Notes: generated by a model not told the origin, from the letters alone. Shown: positions 9,501 through 17,741, counted from the first letter of the stretch. The stretch is 36,590 nucleotides of DNA from Mesobacillus foraminis (GCF_004340465.1 NZ_SLVV01000023.1:1-36590); one strand, 5' to 3'. Translations and numbers: made by a program.

Positions 9501-10061
9501 AGTAAGCGGATATAAATCAATAATCCCCCCGCGCACGCTGAACTCGCCCGGTGCCGATACAAGGTCTGAGCGTACGTAACCCATGCTGACTAACTGGTGA
9601 AGCGTTTTATCGAGATCAATATCATCTCCAACGGAAAAATTCATTTGGAATTTAGTCCACATTTCCTTTGGCGGAAGAATCTTTCGAAGCCCGGCCATCG
9701 GGGCAATCACTATTCCCTGTTTCTTGCTCGCCCAATGGTTCAGTGCGTCGATTCTTTGAGCCTTTAGTTCAGGGGATGATACACTGATTTCTGCGGCGAT
9801 CAATTCATTTGCAGGATAAAGATACACATTCGTTTCCCCGACTAGTCCCGCCAGATCATCGTACAGTTTTTGCGCCTGCAGTAAATTATGAGTAACCACC
9901 AGGACAGGGCGGTTTGTCTTTTCATAAATAGAGGCTAAAAAAACAGTCCTGGCTGACCCTGAAAGACCGGCCACAAGCTGTTCCTTAAGGCCAACCTCCA
10001 TTCCGGAAATAACTGAATGGACATCGTCCTGCTGACTAAAAAGAGCTTTAAGCCCTTGCAT
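6528..10061 (-). CDS. mfd: Transcription-repair coupling factor Mfd
   Basis: 1,177 aa, normal length. In order: UvrB-like N-terminal domains that recruit UvrA; a CarD-like RNA-polymerase interaction domain near residue 500 (LKIGDYVVHVNHGIGKYLG); RecG-like SF2 translocase motifs with Walker A LLCGDVGYGKTE near 650, DEEQ box (LLIIDEEQRFG) near 750 and GRVGRS in the second RecA lobe; and the C-terminal TRCF domain. Mfd pushes stalled RNA polymerase off damaged DNA and hands the lesion to UvrABC. The ATG has an upstream GAGAGG. The leader carries two overlapping hairpins (10087-10124). No convincing promoter or T-tailed terminator was seen. Confidence 0.98.
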   Translation of the reverse strand: MQGLKALFSQQDDVHSVISGMEVGLKEQLVAGLSGSARTVFLASIYEKTNRPVLVVTHNLLQAQKLYDDLAGLVGETNVYLYPANELIAAEISVSSPELKAQRIDALNHWASKKQGIVIAPMAGLRKILPPKEMWTKFQMNFSVGDDIDLDKTLHQLVSMGYVRSDLVSAPGEFSVRGGIIDLYPLTAADPYRLELFDTEIDSIRSFSLEDQRSKEKLTAISVGPATEYPTEPANLEKMLAGLEDGLSKSLKKLKDEKAKNQLSQNISYELEQLKNGQKPDQMFKYMSIAYDTPQSLLDYLPANGFVFIDEISRVQEMNESLNKEEAEWYTSMLAEGQMVHDLKVSHHLPELLQKSANPFVYMSLFLRHVPNTNPQNIINMSCKPMQNFHGQINVLKAEMERWKKGNYSVIFLGPDDERTQKLERVLEDYEIEAVKVKDTQLIPARAQIINGSLNTGFELPIQKIAVITEEELFNKRTKKTPRRQKLTNAERIKSYSELKIGDYVVHVNHGIGKYLGIETLIINGVHKDYLHIRYQGTDKLYVPVEQIDLVQKYVGSEGKEPKVYKLGGSDWKRVKSKVQSSVQNIADDLIKLYAEREASRGYAFSPDGDMQREFETSFPYEETEDQLRSIHEIKKDMENERPMDRLLCGDVGYGKTEVAIRAAFKAIADGKQVALLVPTTILAQQHYETIRERFQDHPINIGLLSRFRTRKQQNETIKGLNAGTVDIVIGTHRILSKDIKYRDLGLLIIDEEQRFGVTHKEKIKQLKTNVDVLTLTATPIPRTLHMSMLGVRDLSVIETPPENRFPVQTYVMEYNGGLVREAIERELARDGQVYFLYNRVEDIERKAEEISMLVPDARVTYAHGKMTENELESVMLGFLEGEFDVLVSTTIIETGVDIPNVNTLIVFDADKMGLSQLYQLRGRVGRSNRVAYAYFTYRKDKVLTEVAEKRLQAIKEFTELGSGFKIAMRDLSIRGAGNLLGAEQHGFIDSVGFDLYSQMLKEAIEERRPDPEQKKRPSVEIDLEVDAYIPESYITDGHQKIEMYKRFRGLTSFSDIEELQEEMVDRFGDYPEEVESLLKIAELKIFAETAGVETIKQAKQEVVILLSEDGSSRIDGQKIFKISNKYRRNVGLGMDGKKLKMTVQTKGLNKDEWFTITFEMIKGLHDSVREEENSVS

Positions 10062-10086
10062 TCCAACCTCTCCCTCACTAAGAAAT

Positions 10087-10124
10087 GCTCCAGTAATCTT
10101 ACTGGAGCTAGATCATATCTAGCT
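10087..10124 (-). promoter_or_regulatory. Overlapping hairpins in the mfd leader
   Basis: Two inverted repeats sit back to back: a 10-bp stem with a 2-nt centre (10087-10096 with 10099-10108) and an 8-bp stem AGCTAGAT/ATCTAGCT (10106-10113 with 10117-10124). They share three bases (10106-10108), so both cannot form fully at once. They end about 26 nt before the mfd ATG. There is no T-run, so they are not an ordinary terminator. Confidence 0.5.
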
Positions 10125-10171
10125 AAAAAATTCAATTCAGTATCTATTATAATAACAGGTCAAAATATAAA

Positions 10172-10203
10172 TAGAAAAATGCTTTGGAGGAGATGTCCAA
10201 AGC
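10172..10203 (-). terminator. fin terminator
   Basis: Stem GCTTTGG (10181-10187) / CCAAAGC (10197-10203), followed on the minus strand by ATTTTTC. It begins just after the fin stop codon. Confidence 0.65.
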
Positions 10204-10206
10204 GTT

Positions 10207-10437
10207 TCAGTGAATAAGGTAGTCATTTTCATGGAACCCTGGATTTCGTTCAAGCGATTCCTGACAATCTTCACAGATGGATTTTACATCAATGTCTCCA
10301 TTGCCTGTATACGAAATCATCTCATTCCGTTCCTCATCCGTCAACTTATGGAATCCCAAGCTTTCGCTGTGGACAGAAACCTTGTCCAGCGAACCAATTT
10401 TTGTTCCACAATGACGGCAGTAGTAATTCATGGCCAT
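10207..10437 (-). CDS. fin: Anti-sigma-F factor Fin (YabK)
   Basis: 76 aa. Two CxxC zinc knuckles are visible (C7/C10 in YYCRHCG and C55/C58 in SICEDCQ) around [17 protein letters not shown]. Fin is made in the forespore under sigma-F and inhibits sigma-F, helping the switch to sigma-G. It resembles csfB/Gin in being a small zinc-binding anti-sigma factor; both occur in this window. A strong GGAGGGG precedes the ATG. The gene sits between pth and mfd, as in B. subtilis. Confidence 0.95.
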   Translation of the reverse strand: MAMNYYCRHCGTKIGSLDKVSVHSESLGFHKLTDEERNEMISYTGNGDIDVKSICEDCQESLERNPGFHENDYLIH

Positions 10438-10468
10438 GCCTGTCCCCTCCTGTTCATCCGGTCAATAA

Positions 10469-10499
10469 TATTATTCACCGATTGGAAGGAACTTATTCA
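10469..10499 (-). promoter_or_regulatory. Possible sigma-F/sigma-G promoter of fin
   Basis: On the minus strand TGAATA (10494-10499), 17 bp, GAATAATA (10469-10476). It resembles forespore promoters, with mismatches in the -10. fin belongs to the sigma-F regulon in B. subtilis. Confidence 0.45.
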
Positions 10500-10534
10500 T
10501 AGCTTATTTTATGCCGGAGGCCGTCCTTTTATGA

Positions 10535-11095
10535 TTATTGATTATAGGTGTTCATCACTTGGAGAAACGGCTTTTCAAGCCACTCGCCGCAAGCATCGCA
10601 TGCCTTTTGAACAGCCTGGTCGATATCAGCCTGCTCCTCATCCAAAAACCTTCCAAGCACATAATCGGTGATGGCCATTCCATTTTGCGGGCGGCTGATG
10701 CCAACGCGGACCCGTTTGAATTCCTGGGTGCCGGTATGTGCAATTGTCGACTTGATGCCATTGTGGCCTCCGGCGCTGCCTTTTTGCCTTAGCCTGATTT
10801 TGCCCGTCGGAAGGTCTAAATCATCATAGATTACCAGCAAATCGTCTATTCCCATATCGTAGTAATCCATCAATGGTCGGATGGATTCACCAGAAAGATT
10901 CATATACGTCAGCGGCTTTAAAAGAAAAACCTTCTCCCCTTTGACAATTCCGCTCCCAAATAGGCCCTTAAATTTTGTCTGGTTCAGCGGGATATTGAAT
11001 CGATTGGAAAGCGCATCGATCACATTAAACCCAATATTATGTCTTGTATTCTCATATTGTCTGCCTGGATTCCCAAGGCCCACAAATAATTTCAT
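10535..11095 (-). CDS. pth: Peptidyl-tRNA hydrolase
   Basis: 186 aa, standard size (spoVC in B. subtilis). It has the family signature [22 protein letters not shown] with the catalytic His at residue 19, [27 protein letters not shown] and [11 protein letters not shown]. The enzyme cleaves the ester bond of peptidyl-tRNAs that drop off ribosomes. GGAGG lies 8 nt before the ATG. It is downstream of ctc but a terminator lies between, so it depends on read-through or its own promoter. Confidence 0.98.
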   Translation of the reverse strand: MKLFVGLGNPGRQYENTRHNIGFNVIDALSNRFNIPLNQTKFKGLFGSGIVKGEKVFLLKPLTYMNLSGESIRPLMDYYDMGIDDLLVIYDDLDLPTGKIRLRQKGSAGGHNGIKSTIAHTGTQEFKRVRVGISRPQNGMAITDYVLGRFLDEEQADIDQAVQKACDACGEWLEKPFLQVMNTYNQ

Positions 11096-11128
11096 CCTTT
11101 TATCCTCCGATACAGCATGCAGAATCTA

Positions 11129-11166
11129 AAAAGGAATAGACGCAACCCTTAAGGCTGCGTCTATTC
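11129..11166 (-). terminator. ctc terminator
   Basis: A long stem (11134-11148 with 11151-11166; GAATAGACGCA pairing with TGCGTCTATTC) is followed on the minus strand by CCTTTTTAG. It starts 2 nt after the ctc stop codon. Confidence 0.75.
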
Positions 11167-11168
11167 TT

Positions 11169-11813
11169 CTAGCTTTCGCTTTCTTCGCTTGCTTCGGTCT
11201 CTCTTCCTTCTTCATTTTCAGGTGTGCCAGGCTCTTGCTGCTCCCCTGAACTAATTTCCTCTTCCTGCCTCGGAGCAAGGATGGAGGCGAGAACAAGCGA
11301 TTCATCGTCATTAATTTGATAATTATTGTTTGTTTTTAAATCCGCTACCATGAGGGTTTCACCCACCTGCAGATTGGTGACATCCAGCTCTACCGCAGCA
11401 GGGATATTTCCTGGTGTTGCGGTGACGGAGATCTCGTGCACCGGCTGCTGCAGCACGCCGCCATCCTTGACACCGGCTGCTTCACCTGTAAGGTTCAGCC
11501 TTACGGTTGCAGTAATTTCAGACCCCATATCCACCGCAATAAAATCGGCATGCAGGATGTCTCTTTTAATGGAGTCCTCCTGATAATCACTTAGCATTAC
11601 TTCTGTAGTATTTCCGCCGACATCAAGGGAGATAATCCCGTTTCTTCCCACTTCACGGATGGTCTTAAGGAAATCCACGCTGTCTACATAAACAGATTGG
11701 CTCTCTTGATTCCTTCCGTACACCACAGCTGGAATATTGCCTTCAGCCCTTAGTCGTTTCAAACTGGAATGTTGTAAATCAGTGCGTTCATTTGCTTTCA
11801 ATACGGCACCCAT
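11169..11813 (-). CDS. ctc: Ribosomal protein L25 / general stress protein Ctc
   Basis: 214 aa, TL5/CTC form of bL25. The N-terminal 5S-rRNA-binding domain covers about 1-90 (LKANERTDLQHSSLKRLRAEG, IPAVVYGRN) and a beta-rich C-terminal domain about 95-185. The tail after 185 is acidic and low-complexity (many Glu/Ser). The protein binds 5S rRNA in the large subunit and is stress-induced. The internal ATG at 11811-11813 is chosen because GGGGA precedes it and MGAVLKANERT is the expected N-terminus. A sigma-B promoter match stands upstream, fitting its general-stress role. Confidence 0.95.
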   Translation of the reverse strand: MGAVLKANERTDLQHSSLKRLRAEGNIPAVVYGRNQESQSVYVDSVDFLKTIREVGRNGIISLDVGGNTTEVMLSDYQEDSIKRDILHADFIAVDMGSEITATVRLNLTGEAAGVKDGGVLQQPVHEISVTATPGNIPAAVELDVTNLQVGETLMVADLKTNNNYQINDDESLVLASILAPRQEEEISSGEQQEPGTPENEEGRETEASEESES

Positions 11814-11862
11814 ATTTTTCCGTCCCCTTCCAAATGCAAATTTAAGGCATGTCATTTAAAAA

Positions 11863-11888
11863 ATGCCCCAAATTGACCGAAATTAAAC
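11863..11888 (-). promoter_or_regulatory. Sigma-B promoter of ctc
   Basis: On the minus strand GTTTAA (11883-11888), 14 bp, GGGCAT (11863-11868). This matches the sigma-B consensus GTTTAA-N12-14-GGGTAT with one change. ctc is the classic sigma-B gene in B. subtilis. Confidence 0.75.
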
Positions 11889-11958
11889 GTCTGCATTGTT
11901 CCGGAACAGTGGGATGCAGGGGAAGGCCTGCCCGAAAGCAAGCCTGAATTTGCCTATA

Positions 11959-12915
11959 TTAATCAAAGAGTGTACTAACTGATTGTTCTTCATGGACACG
12001 AATGATCGCTTCCCCAAGCAGAGGCGCCACGGACAGCTCAGTAATTTTTCCAATCCTTTTCTCTTCAGGAAGAGCAATTGTGTTGGTAACGACCAATTCT
12101 TTAATTTTAGAGTTATCAATTCGCTCGATTGCCGGACCCGAAAGGACTGGGTGGGTACAGCAGGCGAGGACCTCAAGTGCCCCATTCTCGACAAGGGCAT
12201 TCGCAGCCAGCGTAATGGTTCCCGCAGTATCGATGATGTCGTCGATCAATATCGCCACTTTGCCTTCAATATTTCCGACGATATTCATGATCTCTGCAAC
12301 ATTTGGACGCGGACGGCGCTTATCGATGATGGCAATAGGGGCTTTTAAACGTTCTGCCAGTTTCCTTGCCCTTGTCACTCCGCCGTGGTCAGGGGAAACA
12401 ACAACAATATCCCCGTCATAGTTTTTATTTTTATAATATTGTGCCAGGATCGGCACACCCAATAACTGGTCTGTCGGGATATCGAAGAAACCTTGGATTT
12501 GCGGTGCATGTAAATCAAGTGTAATCACGCGGGTCGCTCCAGCTGTTTCAAGGAGATTTGCAACAAGCTTTGCAGTAATCGGCTCACGCGCCCTGGCTTT
12601 TCTGTCCTGACGGGCATATCCGTAGTAAGGAATCACCAGATTAATGGTCTTGGCAGAAGCGCGTTTTAACGCATCAATCATGATCAGCAGCTCCATGATA
12701 TGCTCATTGACTGGAGCGCTGGTGGATTGAATGATGAAAACATCACAGCCGCGGATGCTTTCCTCGATATTGATTTGGATTTCTCCATCGCTGAACCGGG
12801 AAACAGAACATTTCCCTAATTCCACACCGATTACCTTTGCAATTTCCTCAGCTAAAGCTTTATTGGAATTCAGCGTAAACACCTTTAAATTTGGGTCTAA
12901 ATATTGGTTTGTCAT
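11959..12915 (-). CDS. prs: Ribose-phosphate pyrophosphokinase (PRPP synthetase)
   Basis: 318 aa class I PRPP synthetase. It makes PRPP from ribose 5-phosphate and ATP for purine, pyrimidine, His, Trp and NAD synthesis. Visible motifs: [37 protein letters not shown], the [14 protein letters not shown] region, [14 protein letters not shown] and the PRPP loop [14 protein letters not shown]. Two ATG codons stand in tandem; the second is chosen because GGAGG is only 3 nt from the first but 6 nt from the second. The gene follows glmU by 14 nt, so they form an operon. Confidence 0.97.
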   Translation of the reverse strand: MTNQYLDPNLKVFTLNSNKALAEEIAKVIGVELGKCSVSRFSDGEIQINIEESIRGCDVFIIQSTSAPVNEHIMELLIMIDALKRASAKTINLVIPYYGYARQDRKARAREPITAKLVANLLETAGATRVITLDLHAPQIQGFFDIPTDQLLGVPILAQYYKNKNYDGDIVVVSPDHGGVTRARKLAERLKAPIAIIDKRRPRPNVAEIMNIVGNIEGKVAILIDDIIDTAGTITLAANALVENGALEVLACCTHPVLSGPAIERIDNSKIKELVVTNTIALPEEKRIGKITELSVAPLLGEAIIRVHEEQSVSTLFD

Positions 12916-12929
12916 CATGGACCTCCAAG

Positions 12930-14303
12930 TTATTTCTTTAAATTCAATTTCCCTGCATAATCTTCTTTATTCACCTGGCGTGCCCGTGCAATCGCAAGAC
13001 CTTCTCCTGGAACATCTTCTGTAATTGTAGAGCCAGCGGCCACATAGGCCCCTTTTCCAACTGTCACTGGTGCAACGAGATTGGAGTTGCAGCCAATGAA
13101 AACACCATCCTCTATTTTCGTCAGATGCTTGTTCTTTCCGTCATAATTCACTGTGATGGTACCGCAGCCGATGTTCACATCACTGCCAACCTCAGCGTCC
13201 CCGATATAGCTCAAATGGGAAGCTTTGCTGCCTTTCCCGAATACAGCCTTTTTAATCTCCACAAAGTTGCCAATCTTCACTTCATCATGGATTTCTGACT
13301 TTGGCCTGATATGTGCAAATGGACCAATATTCACCTGGGAGCCAATTTCACTATCAAAGGCCGCGGATTGGCGGATAACAGTATTGTTGCCAATTTCGCA
13401 GTTTTCAATTTCACTGTTCGGGCCGATTTTACAGTCCGTCCCGATCACTGTGCTGCCGGAAATAACGGTTCCCGGATAAATGACAGTATCTGAACCAATC
13501 GAAACAGCCGATCCAATATAAGTATTTGCGGGATCAATGAGGGATACTCCGTTGCGCATATGAGACTCATTAATTCTTTTCCTCATGATCCTTTCCGCTT
13601 CCGCCAGCGCAACCCTGTCATTGACGCCCATCGTTTCCTCGAAGTTATCAGTGACATAGGCAGAAACAATTTCTCCCTGTTTCTTTAAAATTTCAATCAC
13701 ATCCGGAAGGTAATATTCCCCCTGGACATTATCATTTGATACATTTTCCAAAGCCTCAAATAACGCCTTGTTATCAAAACAGTATGTACCCGTATTAATT
13801 TCATCAATAGCCCGTTCTGCTTCTGTAGCATCCTTATGCTCAACGATTTTTTCTACAAGGCCCCCCTCATTCCGGATAATACGTCCGTATCCGGCAGGGT
13901 CTTCTGCTCTTGCTGTCAGGATGGTTGCCTTGGCACCCGTCTCTTCATGATGATGAAATAAAGCTTCCATTGTCTCGGCCTTCACTAATGGAGTATCGCC
14001 GCAAACAACAATGGTAACTCCCTCTTTGCCAGCGAGCATTTCCTTCGACTGCAGCACAGCATGAGCGGTTCCGAGCTGAGCCTCCTGCAGGGCGTAGTGG
14101 CTCGCTGCTCCAAGCTGTGCCTTGACCTTCTCGGCACCATGACCGACAATCGTGACGATTTCATTTATATTAAGACTCTTCACTTGATCAACGACATGCT
14201 GGACCATGGGTTTCCCACAAACTGGATGAAGCACTTTATACAGCTTCGATTTCATCCTGGTACCCTGGCCGGCAGCTAAAATAACGGCATAACGATTAGA
14301 CAT
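12930..14303 (-). CDS. glmU: Bifunctional GlmU (UDP-GlcNAc synthesis)
   Basis: 457 aa (gcaD in B. subtilis). The N-terminal uridylyltransferase has LAAGQGTRM at residues 9-17. The C-terminal left-handed beta-helix acetyltransferase begins near 250, with many hexapeptide repeats and the catalytic-His motif [14 protein letters not shown]. It acetylates glucosamine-1-P, then joins it to UMP, giving UDP-GlcNAc for peptidoglycan and teichoic acids. The ATG at 14301-14303 is preferred over two in-frame TTG codons directly upstream because GGGGG lies 7 nt before it. A sigma-A promoter precedes it and prs follows. Confidence 0.98.
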   Translation of the reverse strand: MSNRYAVILAAGQGTRMKSKLYKVLHPVCGKPMVQHVVDQVKSLNINEIVTIVGHGAEKVKAQLGAASHYALQEAQLGTAHAVLQSKEMLAGKEGVTIVVCGDTPLVKAETMEALFHHHEETGAKATILTARAEDPAGYGRIIRNEGGLVEKIVEHKDATEAERAIDEINTGTYCFDNKALFEALENVSNDNVQGEYYLPDVIEILKKQGEIVSAYVTDNFEETMGVNDRVALAEAERIMRKRINESHMRNGVSLIDPANTYIGSAVSIGSDTVIYPGTVISGSTVIGTDCKIGPNSEIENCEIGNNTVIRQSAAFDSEIGSQVNIGPFAHIRPKSEIHDEVKIGNFVEIKKAVFGKGSKASHLSYIGDAEVGSDVNIGCGTITVNYDGKNKHLTKIEDGVFIGCNSNLVAPVTVGKGAYVAAGSTITEDVPGEGLAIARARQVNKEDYAGKLNLKK

Positions 14304-14338
14304 CAACAAGCCCCCAATTTACCTTTTTATCCATTAAA

Positions 14339-14367
14339 AATATATCCTATAATACAGCAGATTTCAA
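14339..14367 (-). promoter_or_regulatory. Sigma-A promoter of glmU-prs
   Basis: On the minus strand TTGAAA (14362-14367), 17 bp, TATATT (14339-14344). It stands 36 nt upstream of the glmU ATG. Confidence 0.65.
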
Positions 14368-14460
14368 CATAAGGTGGCCCAGTACAATATTTTTACAGAA
14401 AGATTAGGGAAAAGGACCGGCGGGGAAACAAAAGAGAAGTTTAAAAATAGGCTTAGCGGG

Positions 14461-14494
14461 AAAATAAAAAAGAGCCTTACTTGTGAGTAGGCCC
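14461..14494 (-). terminator. spoVG terminator
   Basis: Stem GCCTACT / AGTAAGGC (one bulged A) around CACA, then CTTTTTTATTTT on the minus strand. It separates spoVG from the glmU promoter. Confidence 0.7.
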
Positions 14495-14526
14495 CTGTTG
14501 ATTATAATCTTAACTAATTGAATGGC

Positions 14527-14817
14527 TTAAGAAGCTCCAGCTTCTTCAAATTCCACTTCCAACTCACCTAAACGGTGGTATTCTGCCAATACAGCATCCT
14601 GGATTTTGCCACGTGTGCCCGAATTAATTGGATGGGCGATATCACGAAACTCTCCGTCTGGTGTGCGCTTGCTTGGCATCGCGACGAAAAGCCCATTATT
14701 TCCATCTATGACACGAATATCATGAACAACAAATTCGTTATCAAGCGTGATAGAAGCAATCGCTCTCATCCGTCCATCTGTATTCACACGGCGTAATCTT
14801 ACGTCAGTCACTTCCAT
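14527..14817 (-). CDS. spoVG: SpoVG, septation/sporulation regulator
   Basis: 96 aa and nearly identical to B. subtilis SpoVG over its first 85 residues ([54 protein letters not shown]). SpoVG is a small DNA/RNA-binding regulator that influences asymmetric septation, cortex formation and, in other Firmicutes, virulence and capsule genes. The ATG at 14815-14817 is used, not the upstream in-frame GTG, because AAGGTGG lies at a good distance and the N-terminus then matches. A sigma-H promoter match lies 44 bp upstream. Confidence 0.97.
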   Translation of the reverse strand: MEVTDVRLRRVNTDGRMRAIASITLDNEFVVHDIRVIDGNNGLFVAMPSKRTPDGEFRDIAHPINSGTRGKIQDAVLAEYHRLGELEVEFEEAGAS

Positions 14818-14860
14818 TCGTTCCACCACCTTTTGTAAAAGATAAAATCTAGTTTATTAA

Positions 14861-14887
14861 ATTCAACAACAATTCCAATTTTCCTTC
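14861..14887 (-). promoter_or_regulatory. Sigma-H promoter of spoVG
   Basis: On the minus strand GAAGGAAAA (14879-14887), 11 bp, GTTGAAT (14861-14867): a full match to the sigma-H consensus RNAGGAWWW-N11-12-RNNGAAT. spoVG is a classic sigma-H gene. The rest of the 214-bp gap up to yabJ is AT-rich and probably where AbrB would act. Confidence 0.75.
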
Positions 14888-15017
14888 TTAATTCCATAAA
14901 TAATTTTTAAAAAGTAAAGCAATTCCGTTAAATGAAAGGGCAAACATTCCACTTTAAGAGGCAAAGACCTTATGAATTATATACAAAAGGTGGAAAAATA
15001 AACATGAATTTACATAT

Positions 15018-15046
15018 AAAAAAGCGCCCGTTTATTTCACGAGCGC
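15018..15046 (-). terminator. yabJ terminator overlapping the stop codon
   Basis: Stem GCGCTCGT (15039-15046) / ACGGGCGC (15024-15031), then six T on the minus strand (15018-15023). The 5' arm lies in the last codons of yabJ and the TAA stop sits in the loop. Confidence 0.75.
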
Positions 15047-15406
15047 AATAACTTCGATTTCCACAAGTGCATCTTTAGGGAGCCTTGCAACCTCTACACA
15101 GGAACGTGCCGGCTTATGGGTGCTGAAATATTCACCATACACCTCGTTGACTTGTGCAAACTCATCCATATTTTTAATAAATACAGTCGCTTTCACTACA
15201 GTCTCCAGGGAAGCACCAGCCTCTTCCAGAACCGCAGCAAGGTTTTTAAATACCTGATGTGTCTGAGCCTTGACATCCCCCTCAACCATTACACCTTCTG
15301 CTGTCAAAGGGATCTGACCCGAACTGTAAAACAGGTTATTGACGACAATTCCTTGACAGTATGGTCCAATCGCTGCAGGCGCATTGCTTGTTTGTACAAT
15401 TTTCAT
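15032..15406 (-). CDS. yabJ: RidA family enamine/imine deaminase YabJ
   Basis: 124 aa, YjgF/YER057c/UK114 (Rid) family. Visible: [46 protein letters not shown] and the signature [23 protein letters not shown] with the carboxylate-binding Arg. RidA proteins hydrolyse reactive 2-aminoacrylate-type enamines released by PLP enzymes; YabJ was also linked to purine-repressor function in B. subtilis. The ATG at 15404-15406 is chosen over an upstream GTG because GGAG lies 6 nt before it. It is 28 nt downstream of purR and likely cotranscribed. Confidence 0.96.
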   Translation of the reverse strand: MKIVQTSNAPAAIGPYCQGIVVNNLFYSSGQIPLTAEGVMVEGDVKAQTHQVFKNLAAVLEEAGASLETVVKATVFIKNMDEFAQVNEVYGEYFSTHKPARSCVEVARLPKDALVEIEVIALVK

Positions 15407-15434
15407 TTTTCTCTCCACTCTTTTCGTTTTAGAT

Positions 15435-16250
15435 TCAGTTAAAATAATTGCCCTGGCTTACATCGATTTTCTTATCCTTCAGGTCTACATTAGAAAGACG
15501 CACCAGGGAAACGTAATCATCGACAAGCCTTTCCTCTGTATCTACCGATTCGACAAGGACAGCAATTCCCGCAACAGCAGCATTAAACTCCTGCAACAGA
15601 TCCACCATTCCATTGATGGTGCCGCCAGCCTTCATAAAATCATCGACAATCAGAACACGCGATCCTTCTGACAGGCTCCTTTTTGATAGTACCATCGTCT
15701 GTATCCTTTTTGAAGAGCCCGATACGTAATTAATGCTTACAGTCGACCCTTCCGTTACCTTGGGGTCCCTTCGGACAATAACGACCGGGACATTAAGGAA
15801 TCCAGCCACCGCATAGGCAATGGGTATTCCTTTTGTGGCAACAGTCATGACTGCATCAATCTCTGCCTTTGCAAAGGCTGAAGCAATGATTCTGCCTACA
15901 TTTTTTAGAATTGCAGGGTTGCCGAGGATGTCATTCATATATAAATAACCTCCTGGCAGCAGACGATCGGGGCTTTCCATGATACTGCACAGATCATGAA
16001 TCAGCCGTATGGCTTCCTCCTGGTGCACATTCACGGAAAACCTTACTCCCCCTGCCGCTCCGGGAACCGTTTGCAAAATTCCAATTCCCCGCTGTTCAAA
16101 TGTTTCTTTAATTATGCCTAAATCCTCACTGATCGATGACTTGGCTGATTCATATTTCTCAGCAAAATATGTGAGAGGAACCAGTTCGCGGGGATGCTCG
16201 AGCAAATAATTCGTCATGTCAATCAAACGTTCACTCCGCCTAAATTTCAT
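15435..16250 (-). CDS. purR: Purine operon repressor PurR
   Basis: 271 aa. The N-terminal winged helix covers about 1-75 ([33 protein letters not shown]), and the rest is a type I phosphoribosyltransferase-like domain with the PRPP loop [13 protein letters not shown] near 200. PurR represses purine genes at paired PurBoxes, and PRPP relieves repression. It is about 14 residues shorter at the C-terminus than the B. subtilis protein. Two PurBox-like motifs flank its own promoter, so autoregulation is likely. GGAGG lies 7 nt before the ATG. Confidence 0.96.
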   Translation of the reverse strand: MKFRRSERLIDMTNYLLEHPRELVPLTYFAEKYESAKSSISEDLGIIKETFEQRGIGILQTVPGAAGGVRFSVNVHQEEAIRLIHDLCSIMESPDRLLPGGYLYMNDILGNPAILKNVGRIIASAFAKAEIDAVMTVATKGIPIAYAVAGFLNVPVVIVRRDPKVTEGSTVSINYVSGSSKRIQTMVLSKRSLSEGSRVLIVDDFMKAGGTINGMVDLLQEFNAAVAGIAVLVESVDTEERLVDDYVSLVRLSNVDLKDKKIDVSQGNYFN

Positions 16251-16263
16251 CCATGAACCTCCA

Positions 16264-16308
16264 AAATCCGAATAATATATGAATATTATATCTTAATTAT
16301 ACGGATTT
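16264..16308 (-). promoter_or_regulatory. Paired PurBoxes at the purR promoter
   Basis: Two matches to the PurBox AWWWCCGAACWWT in inverted orientation: 16264-16276 on the plus strand (12 of 13, CCGAAT core) and 16296-16308 on the minus strand (11 of 13, CCGTAT core). The second lies in the promoter spacer, the first downstream of the -10, a position suited to repression. Confidence 0.6.
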
Positions 16309-16314
16309 AATCAA
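16285..16314 (-). promoter_or_regulatory. Sigma-A promoter of purR-yabJ
   Basis: On the minus strand TTGATT (16309-16314), 18 bp, TATAAT (16285-16290), about 35 nt upstream of purR. Confidence 0.65.
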
Positions 16315-16367
16315 GGACTCTTAAAAATCCTCATTTTTCTTTTGTTTTGATTGCCCTTGTCTGGATT

Positions 16368-17237
16368 TCAATCCAATGTATGCCTTTCCCCAAGCATCCG
16401 GACGGCAAATACCTGATCGCAAAATCCACGGAGCCCATTGTAAATTCTGTGCATGCGTGAGTCATGCTCGACAAGGCTGAATACGGTCGGTCCACTGCCG
16501 CTCATTAACACGGCGTCTGCCCCAAATCGTTTCATTTGATCTTTAATCTGGGCAACCTCAGGATGGAGCTCAAGCGTCACCTCTTCCAGAACGTTCCCGA
16601 CATTGCTGCAAACCATTTTAAAGTCATTCTCCTCAATGGCCTTGATCATCCCTTTCGTATCCGGATGATGAACTCCCTCCGGCTTAAGCCTGCGGTACAC
16701 TTCTGCTGTTGATACCCCAATAAACGGCTTAGCCAGTACAATCCAGCAAGTTGGCGGGGCGGGCAGTTCCTGAATTACCTCACCTCTGCCTGTTGCCAGA
16801 GCCGTTCCTCCATATACACAAAAAGAAACATCCGAACCGATTTCCGACCCTAACTGGGCAAGCTCGTCCATAGTGAGCCCTAATCCCCAAAGCTTATTCA
16901 GCCCTCTCAGCGTTGCCGCTGCATCACTGCTCCCCCCTGCAAGCCCTGCTGCTACAGGGATCGTCTTCTCAATCGTAATAGAAACCCCTTTTTTAACGTT
17001 AAACCGTTCTTTTAGCAATGAAGCAGCCTGGTATGCGAGGTTCCGCTGATCATCCGGGACAAAGCGATTATGCGAGTTAATCCTGATTGTGTCTCTGTCG
17101 AGTAACCCCAGCTCGACCCGGTCGGCCAAATCAATTGTCGTCATGACCATTTCCACCTCGTGGTAGCCGTCTGGCCGCTTATGCAGTACATCAAGCGACA
17201 GATTGATTTTAGCCGGTGCTTTTATTAAAAGCTTCAA
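16368..17237 (-). CDS. ispE: IspE, 4-diphosphocytidyl-2-C-methylerythritol kinase
   Basis: 289 aa GHMP-family kinase of the MEP isoprenoid pathway. It has [25 protein letters not shown] at the N-terminus, the ATP loop [17 protein letters not shown] at about 93-109 and the third GHMP motif [13 protein letters not shown]. It phosphorylates CDP-methylerythritol at the 2-hydroxyl. The start is called as TTG at 17235-17237: AGGTGG lies 5 nt before it and the protein then has exactly the B. subtilis length. A GTG three codons upstream has no ribosome-binding site. It lies between sspF and purR, as in B. subtilis. Confidence 0.95.
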   Translation of the reverse strand: MKLLIKAPAKINLSLDVLHKRPDGYHEVEMVMTTIDLADRVELGLLDRDTIRINSHNRFVPDDQRNLAYQAASLLKERFNVKKGVSITIEKTIPVAAGLAGGSSDAAATLRGLNKLWGLGLTMDELAQLGSEIGSDVSFCVYGGTALATGRGEVIQELPAPPTCWIVLAKPFIGVSTAEVYRRLKPEGVHHPDTKGMIKAIEENDFKMVCSNVGNVLEEVTLELHPEVAQIKDQMKRFGADAVLMSGSGPTVFSLVEHDSRMHRIYNGLRGFCDQVFAVRMLGERHTLD

Positions 17238-17342
17238 TCCTTCCACCTACTTTTAAAACATTCATCGATGTCCATTTTTTTGTCCTATTTTACCATAAAA
17301 ACAAAAAGAAAAGGAGAATGCGTCGAAAAGGAGCTCCTGGAT

Positions 17343-17372
17343 AAAAAAAAACCGGAGCAAAAGGCCCCGGTT
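17343..17372 (-). terminator. sspF terminator
   Basis: Stem AACCGG (17367-17372) / CCGGTT (17350-17355) with partial pairing inside, followed on the minus strand by a run of about eight T. It lies about 65 nt after the sspF stop codon. Confidence 0.75.
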
Positions 17373-17436
17373 CGCCACGGTAACATTGAATTAGCAATCT
17401 GCTTGAAGGCAGGTGACACTTTGTTTCACCGAAAAG

Positions 17437-17616
17437 TTACTGTTTCTGGTTCATGAGCTGCTGCTCGGCAAGTTCAATGGCACGTTTTACCATATTCCCT
17501 GCATCCCTGGCTTTGATTCCTCCCCAGCCTTCCCTTTGGACAACATCGTAGAAACCAAGTTCTTTTGCAAGCTCTTCTTTAAACCCTTCTGACATAACTC
17601 CTCTTCGTCTGCCCAC
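17437..17616 (-). CDS. sspF: Small acid-soluble spore protein SspF-like (alpha/beta type)
   Basis: 59 aa, read by hand on the minus strand from a GTG start at 17614-17616 to TAA at 17437-17439. The protein begins with (M)[18 protein letters not shown], continues LGFYDVV and [16 protein letters not shown], and ends [10 protein letters not shown]. This matches SspF, a minor alpha/beta-type SASP-related protein of the forespore, including the [17 protein letters not shown] signature. AAAGGAG lies about 10 nt before the GTG. An internal ATG at codon 8 is too close to its nearest purine run. It lies between veg and ispE, as in B. subtilis. Confidence 0.93.
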   Translation of the reverse strand: MGRRRGVMSEGFKEELAKELGFYDVVQREGWGGIKARDAGNMVKRAIELAEQQLMNQKQ

Positions 17617-17741
17617 GAGGACCCATCTCCTTTCGTCACCGTGGCATTTTTATTATTCTTACCTAGCATTCATTTCATAAGCGCCTAATTTATCCTGTTT
17701 CATTTACTGGATTCGACATATTCCGAAATTCTTTTTTAGTC

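Noticed and set aside
11890-11958. Hairpin after prs as a terminator
   Set aside because: A GC-rich AGGC.TGC/GCA.GCCT stem exists, but it is followed by C-rich sequence instead of a T-run.
12002-12421. 139-codon open frame on the plus strand
   Set aside because: Antisense to prs, with Ser/Ile-rich low-complexity sequence typical of shadow frames.
17487-17669. 60-codon minus-strand frame overlapping sspF
   Set aside because: It is the wrong frame; sspF with its SASP signature and GTG start occupies this DNA.
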